NCBI RefSeq assembly: GCF_907164915.1
Contig: NC_061864.1
Location: forward strand, 17,582,484-17,646,483
Source: Impatiens glandulifera
Lineage: Eukaryota; Streptophyta; Magnoliopsida; Ericales; Balsaminaceae
Reading direction: 5' to 3'
Length of the DNA stretch: 64,000 bases
The notes under the pieces are model-generated. The model worked only from the letters and a program-made list of their open reading frames with translations. It had not been told where the DNA came from and searched no databases. A program made the position numbers and the translations under genes. Below are positions 61,161 through 64,000 of this stretch, in pieces (the stretch's first letter is position 1; every line of letters begins with the position of its first letter).

Positions 61161-64000
61161 TCATTTTCGACACGATTCAATTACTTCAAGAACAGCAGCG
61201 TGAGTCTCCGCCGAGATTACGTTCAACATCATATGGAACTCCTGCGGAAAACATTAAAACATTTCCATGAAGGGAGTAAATCTATCATTTTCAAATAATC
61301 AAAACAATGTACTACATACATACCACAAATCTCTCTAAAACCGGGACAAGAACAGCCAAGTTGTTATCTGGAAGACATTTGACGATAGAATTCCGTATCT
61401 CCTTGCTGACGACACACACACAAAAACAGACAGAGAGTTAAGACATAACTAATTGATTTGATTTACGAGAAAGAGAAGTTAAAAAGCCAACCTTTGAGTA
61501 GAAAGAAAAGCAAGAAGAAGAGCAGCATAAGCTTCTACAATCATCATCTCAGCTTCTTTCTCTCCTTGCAAGAAAGCTTCTTCATCATCCTGCATAATTC
61601 AAGAAGAATGAAACAAAGCTACAAACAAACCAAAAAAAAAACCATTAATGGTTACTAATTACCCAATTGATAGCAGCAGCCTTTCCTTCTTCAGCTGCCT
61701 CACCCGCCCCCTGGTTTTCCAAGAAGACGGAGCATAGTAATGGAACTACATTCCCATGCGTTTTCTTCTTTCCCACTCTTTTCAATCTAGAGGGCAATGG
61801 AATTACAGCCGCAGCCAGTCTCATTCTGCATCAATTATTAGTAATATATAAAAGTCCTACCAATTATTTTTAATGAATCCGCGTTTGGAATTATACCTGT
61901 TGTGGCCATCTTTTTCTACTAGATTAACAAGCAGCCCCAGAATTGCCACAAGAAGATTCAACTCTTGTTCAGATAGGTGCTTGTCGATCTTCGAGCCATC
62001 CTCCACAGTCAACGATGTGTTCTCACTAGTGTCCGCAAATAAATGTGCAGAAGATGTAAACAATGGAAAATGTCCAGCAAGCAACAATGCTAGGATCTCC
62101 AGTCCACCGTTTGCAGCAATTTGACTACATCCTAGGGGGTTCTCGTTTGTCACATTCATCAATGCCTGCCATCAATAATCGAAACCCAAATAATCTTTTA
62201 TACATCTTTCATCAATCAATATAGGCTGTCCAAATATTTGGAAGAACATATCATTTGAAGTACCTTGACAGCATCAAGGAGGCAATCGGCTAAAAGGTTT
62301 TGAGTTTCCTCATCAAAAGCAGATGAACTTGATACATCAGGATGACCATTTCCCTGGTTACCTAATTTCGGTTGGGCAGATGAACTTGACACATCAGGAT
62401 GATCGTTTCCATGGTTATCTAGTTTCACTTGGTTATGTCCATTTCTGCTGCGCCTTTTTGTGCCGTTTTGATTTTTTTTAACTACCTGCCCTCGGGATTC
62501 TCCTTCCCATTTGGATGGTTTAAATTCAAGATCATCAAAAGCAAAAGGATCCTGGGAGCCTTCTACAAGTTCGGACTTTTCATATTCAGAAGAATTAGAA
62601 GTTGATTTAGTCTTCCCTGAGCACCGAGCTGGTAACCATCGAGTACTTTCAGGTATTCCAAATTTCTTCCTTGATATTGCTGTGCAGTCTGTAAATATAA
62701 TAAAATGAAACAAAACCATGTCTATAACAAATGAATCAAGGAACCAATCGTACCTATAATTTGTTTATTACCTCGGTTATCTGTTGTAGAAGGAACATCG
62801 TCAGTTTGAATCCAAGCAAAAGGAGCATTCAGGCTCTCAGAATCCATGGAATTCTTCAACAAAGAGAGACCTTAATAATAATGGTCAGTGGACAAACTAA
62901 ATTAACAATGGTTGATAGCTGATCTTTTAAAAAAATCTCTGCGACTCACCTGAGAGAATCCCGATAGCACTTATAATGAGCTTTATGAAAGATTCAGGAG
63001 ACTTTGGATGGGTAAAGCTCCCTCTCAATCCAAGCAGATGATCCTATCACCATAACAACAATAAGAAATCAATGTAGAGGTTTGCTTGTTTGAAAAAATC
63101 AGATTAAAAGTTGATTATTTGGGTTAATTTTAGTTGATGAAGTGATTGATGTTCTTACCTGATTGTTCTTACTAAAGATAGTAGCATTTTCAACAACTTT
63201 AAGACATTGCAATAGAAGAAGAAGACTTTCAGGATCAGCATTTTCTTTTAATTCTTGATTCTTGGAAGAAGCTTGCTTTAACCACCTCTGCAAATGCATT
63301 AAATAAACAATGGAAAACTGTTCCTCCAAAATCAGGATGTTTTTGATGATGAAATAAATAAAAACCTCCAAAATGGAATGACAATCTCGAGTGATCTCAA
63401 ATACTGCGTCAAGTCCACCAAACTCGCGTAACTTTTCCTTGAAGTTGCCTCCAGACTTCCTCCCAGAGATGGTGGCATCTGAAAAGAAACAATATTTTAA
63501 TGAAAGAGAAACAAAGCTTCTCGAAATGTTCTTCAAATGTCCAGATAAAAATTGGAACCTTCTGTAGAAATTGTCGATAAGCATGCTTTCTCCATTGTCA
63601 ACAAAGCTATCCATTTTGCTCTCTGTTCGAGTTTTCTAATCGCGTGCACATTTCCATTGCTTGAATTTATTGCATCAAGAATCTCCTCAACCTTTTGCAC
63701 AATTGCACTGGAAGTAGAATCATCTCCTTTACTCCCAACTGCTAGAATTCTATTTCCTATACTCAATGATTGGCTTTTACCAGGACCGGAGGAATGTTGT
63801 TTCAACAATTTTATCAGAAAACGGATAGAACTTGGTGAGTCCAAAATTCGATCGTTCTTGTCCTGTTTTGTAGTTCAAATTTGAATGTTTATGAAATCCA
63901 GCTATACAAGAAATTACCTAAACTGATAAAAACATAAACGTTAAGAAGCTTACATCACTAGTCAAGACATGGAACAGAGCTGCTGCTGCCAGATTACAGT
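61161..64000 (-). CDS. WAPL: WAPL cohesin-release protein, C-terminal part (5' end outside window)
   Basis: Twelve inferred exons on the minus strand: 64000-63954 (partial), 63862-63559, 63478-63366, 63287-63159, 63043-62950, 62870-62772, 62688-62264, 62165-61897, 61825-61663, 61589-61492, 61405-61324, 61241-61161. All have GT..AG borders and consistent phase, giving about 633 residues of an armadillo-like helical protein. Recognisable pieces: LAAAALFHVLTSD, SPSSIRFLIKLLK, KLREFGGLDAVFEITRDCHS, DPFAFDDLEFKPSKW, NVTNENPLGCSQIAANGGLE, VIPLPSRLKRVGKKKTHGNVVPLLCS, MIVEAYAALLLAFLS, LAVLVPVLERFVEFH, AVLEVIESC then stop. Plant WAPL proteins release cohesin from chromosomes in meiosis and mitosis. 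No lesion is seen. It converges with the PLT4-like gene. Confidence 0.92.

Overview
This is a window of nuclear DNA from a flowering plant, almost certainly a dicot. The evidence is intron-containing plant genes (WAPL-type cohesin release factor, PLT4-type polyol transporter, REM-type B3 protein, RTE1/RTH family, DUF1218 family), a TIR-only immune-type gene, and very AT-rich intergenic DNA filled with CACTA, hAT, Mutator-like and Helitron-like elements. The species cannot be named from the sequence. All exon structures were built by hand from reading frame, GT..AG sites and family knowledge.

Layout. 1-8338: most of a CACTA element whose left end lies outside the window. It has hairpin arrays at both sides, a three-exon TNP2 transposase with an open frame, and a six-exon TNPA-like gene carrying one in-frame stop. 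9828-10845: a deleted hAT element with a perfect 8-bp target duplication. 11746-11841: a lone RING exon. 14120-15039 (-): a three-exon TIR-only gene. 15924-17010 and 57844-58931: two copies of one non-autonomous Mutator-like element. 18442-23253: Helitron-like repeats and a foldback element with telomere-like motifs. 24334-25994 and 28384-29455: tandem DUF1218 genes, the second damaged, separated by another Mutator-like element (26213-27254). 30051-31020 (-): an RTH-like gene. 31-36 kb: no recognisable gene. 36306-37484 (-): a single-exon F-box-like gene. 42308-43260: a two-B3-domain gene. 34-57 kb is otherwise very AT-rich repeats, several of which occur twice in the window. 59295-60885 (PLT4-like, +) and 61161-64000 (WAPL, -, its 5' part outside the window) converge with about 275 bp between stop codons.

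The host genes do not form a pathway: they cover ethylene signalling, immunity, cell-wall/vascular development, transport and cohesion. The interesting biology is in the transposons: an intact catalytic transposase beside a broken DNA-binding partner and its hairpin arrays, Helitron-like units with tandem heads and Pol III-like boxes, long TIR elements with clear target duplications, and a damaged DUF1218 duplicate whose frame a shifted splice acceptor would restore. I see no wholly new biological system; the leads below are ranked by interest.
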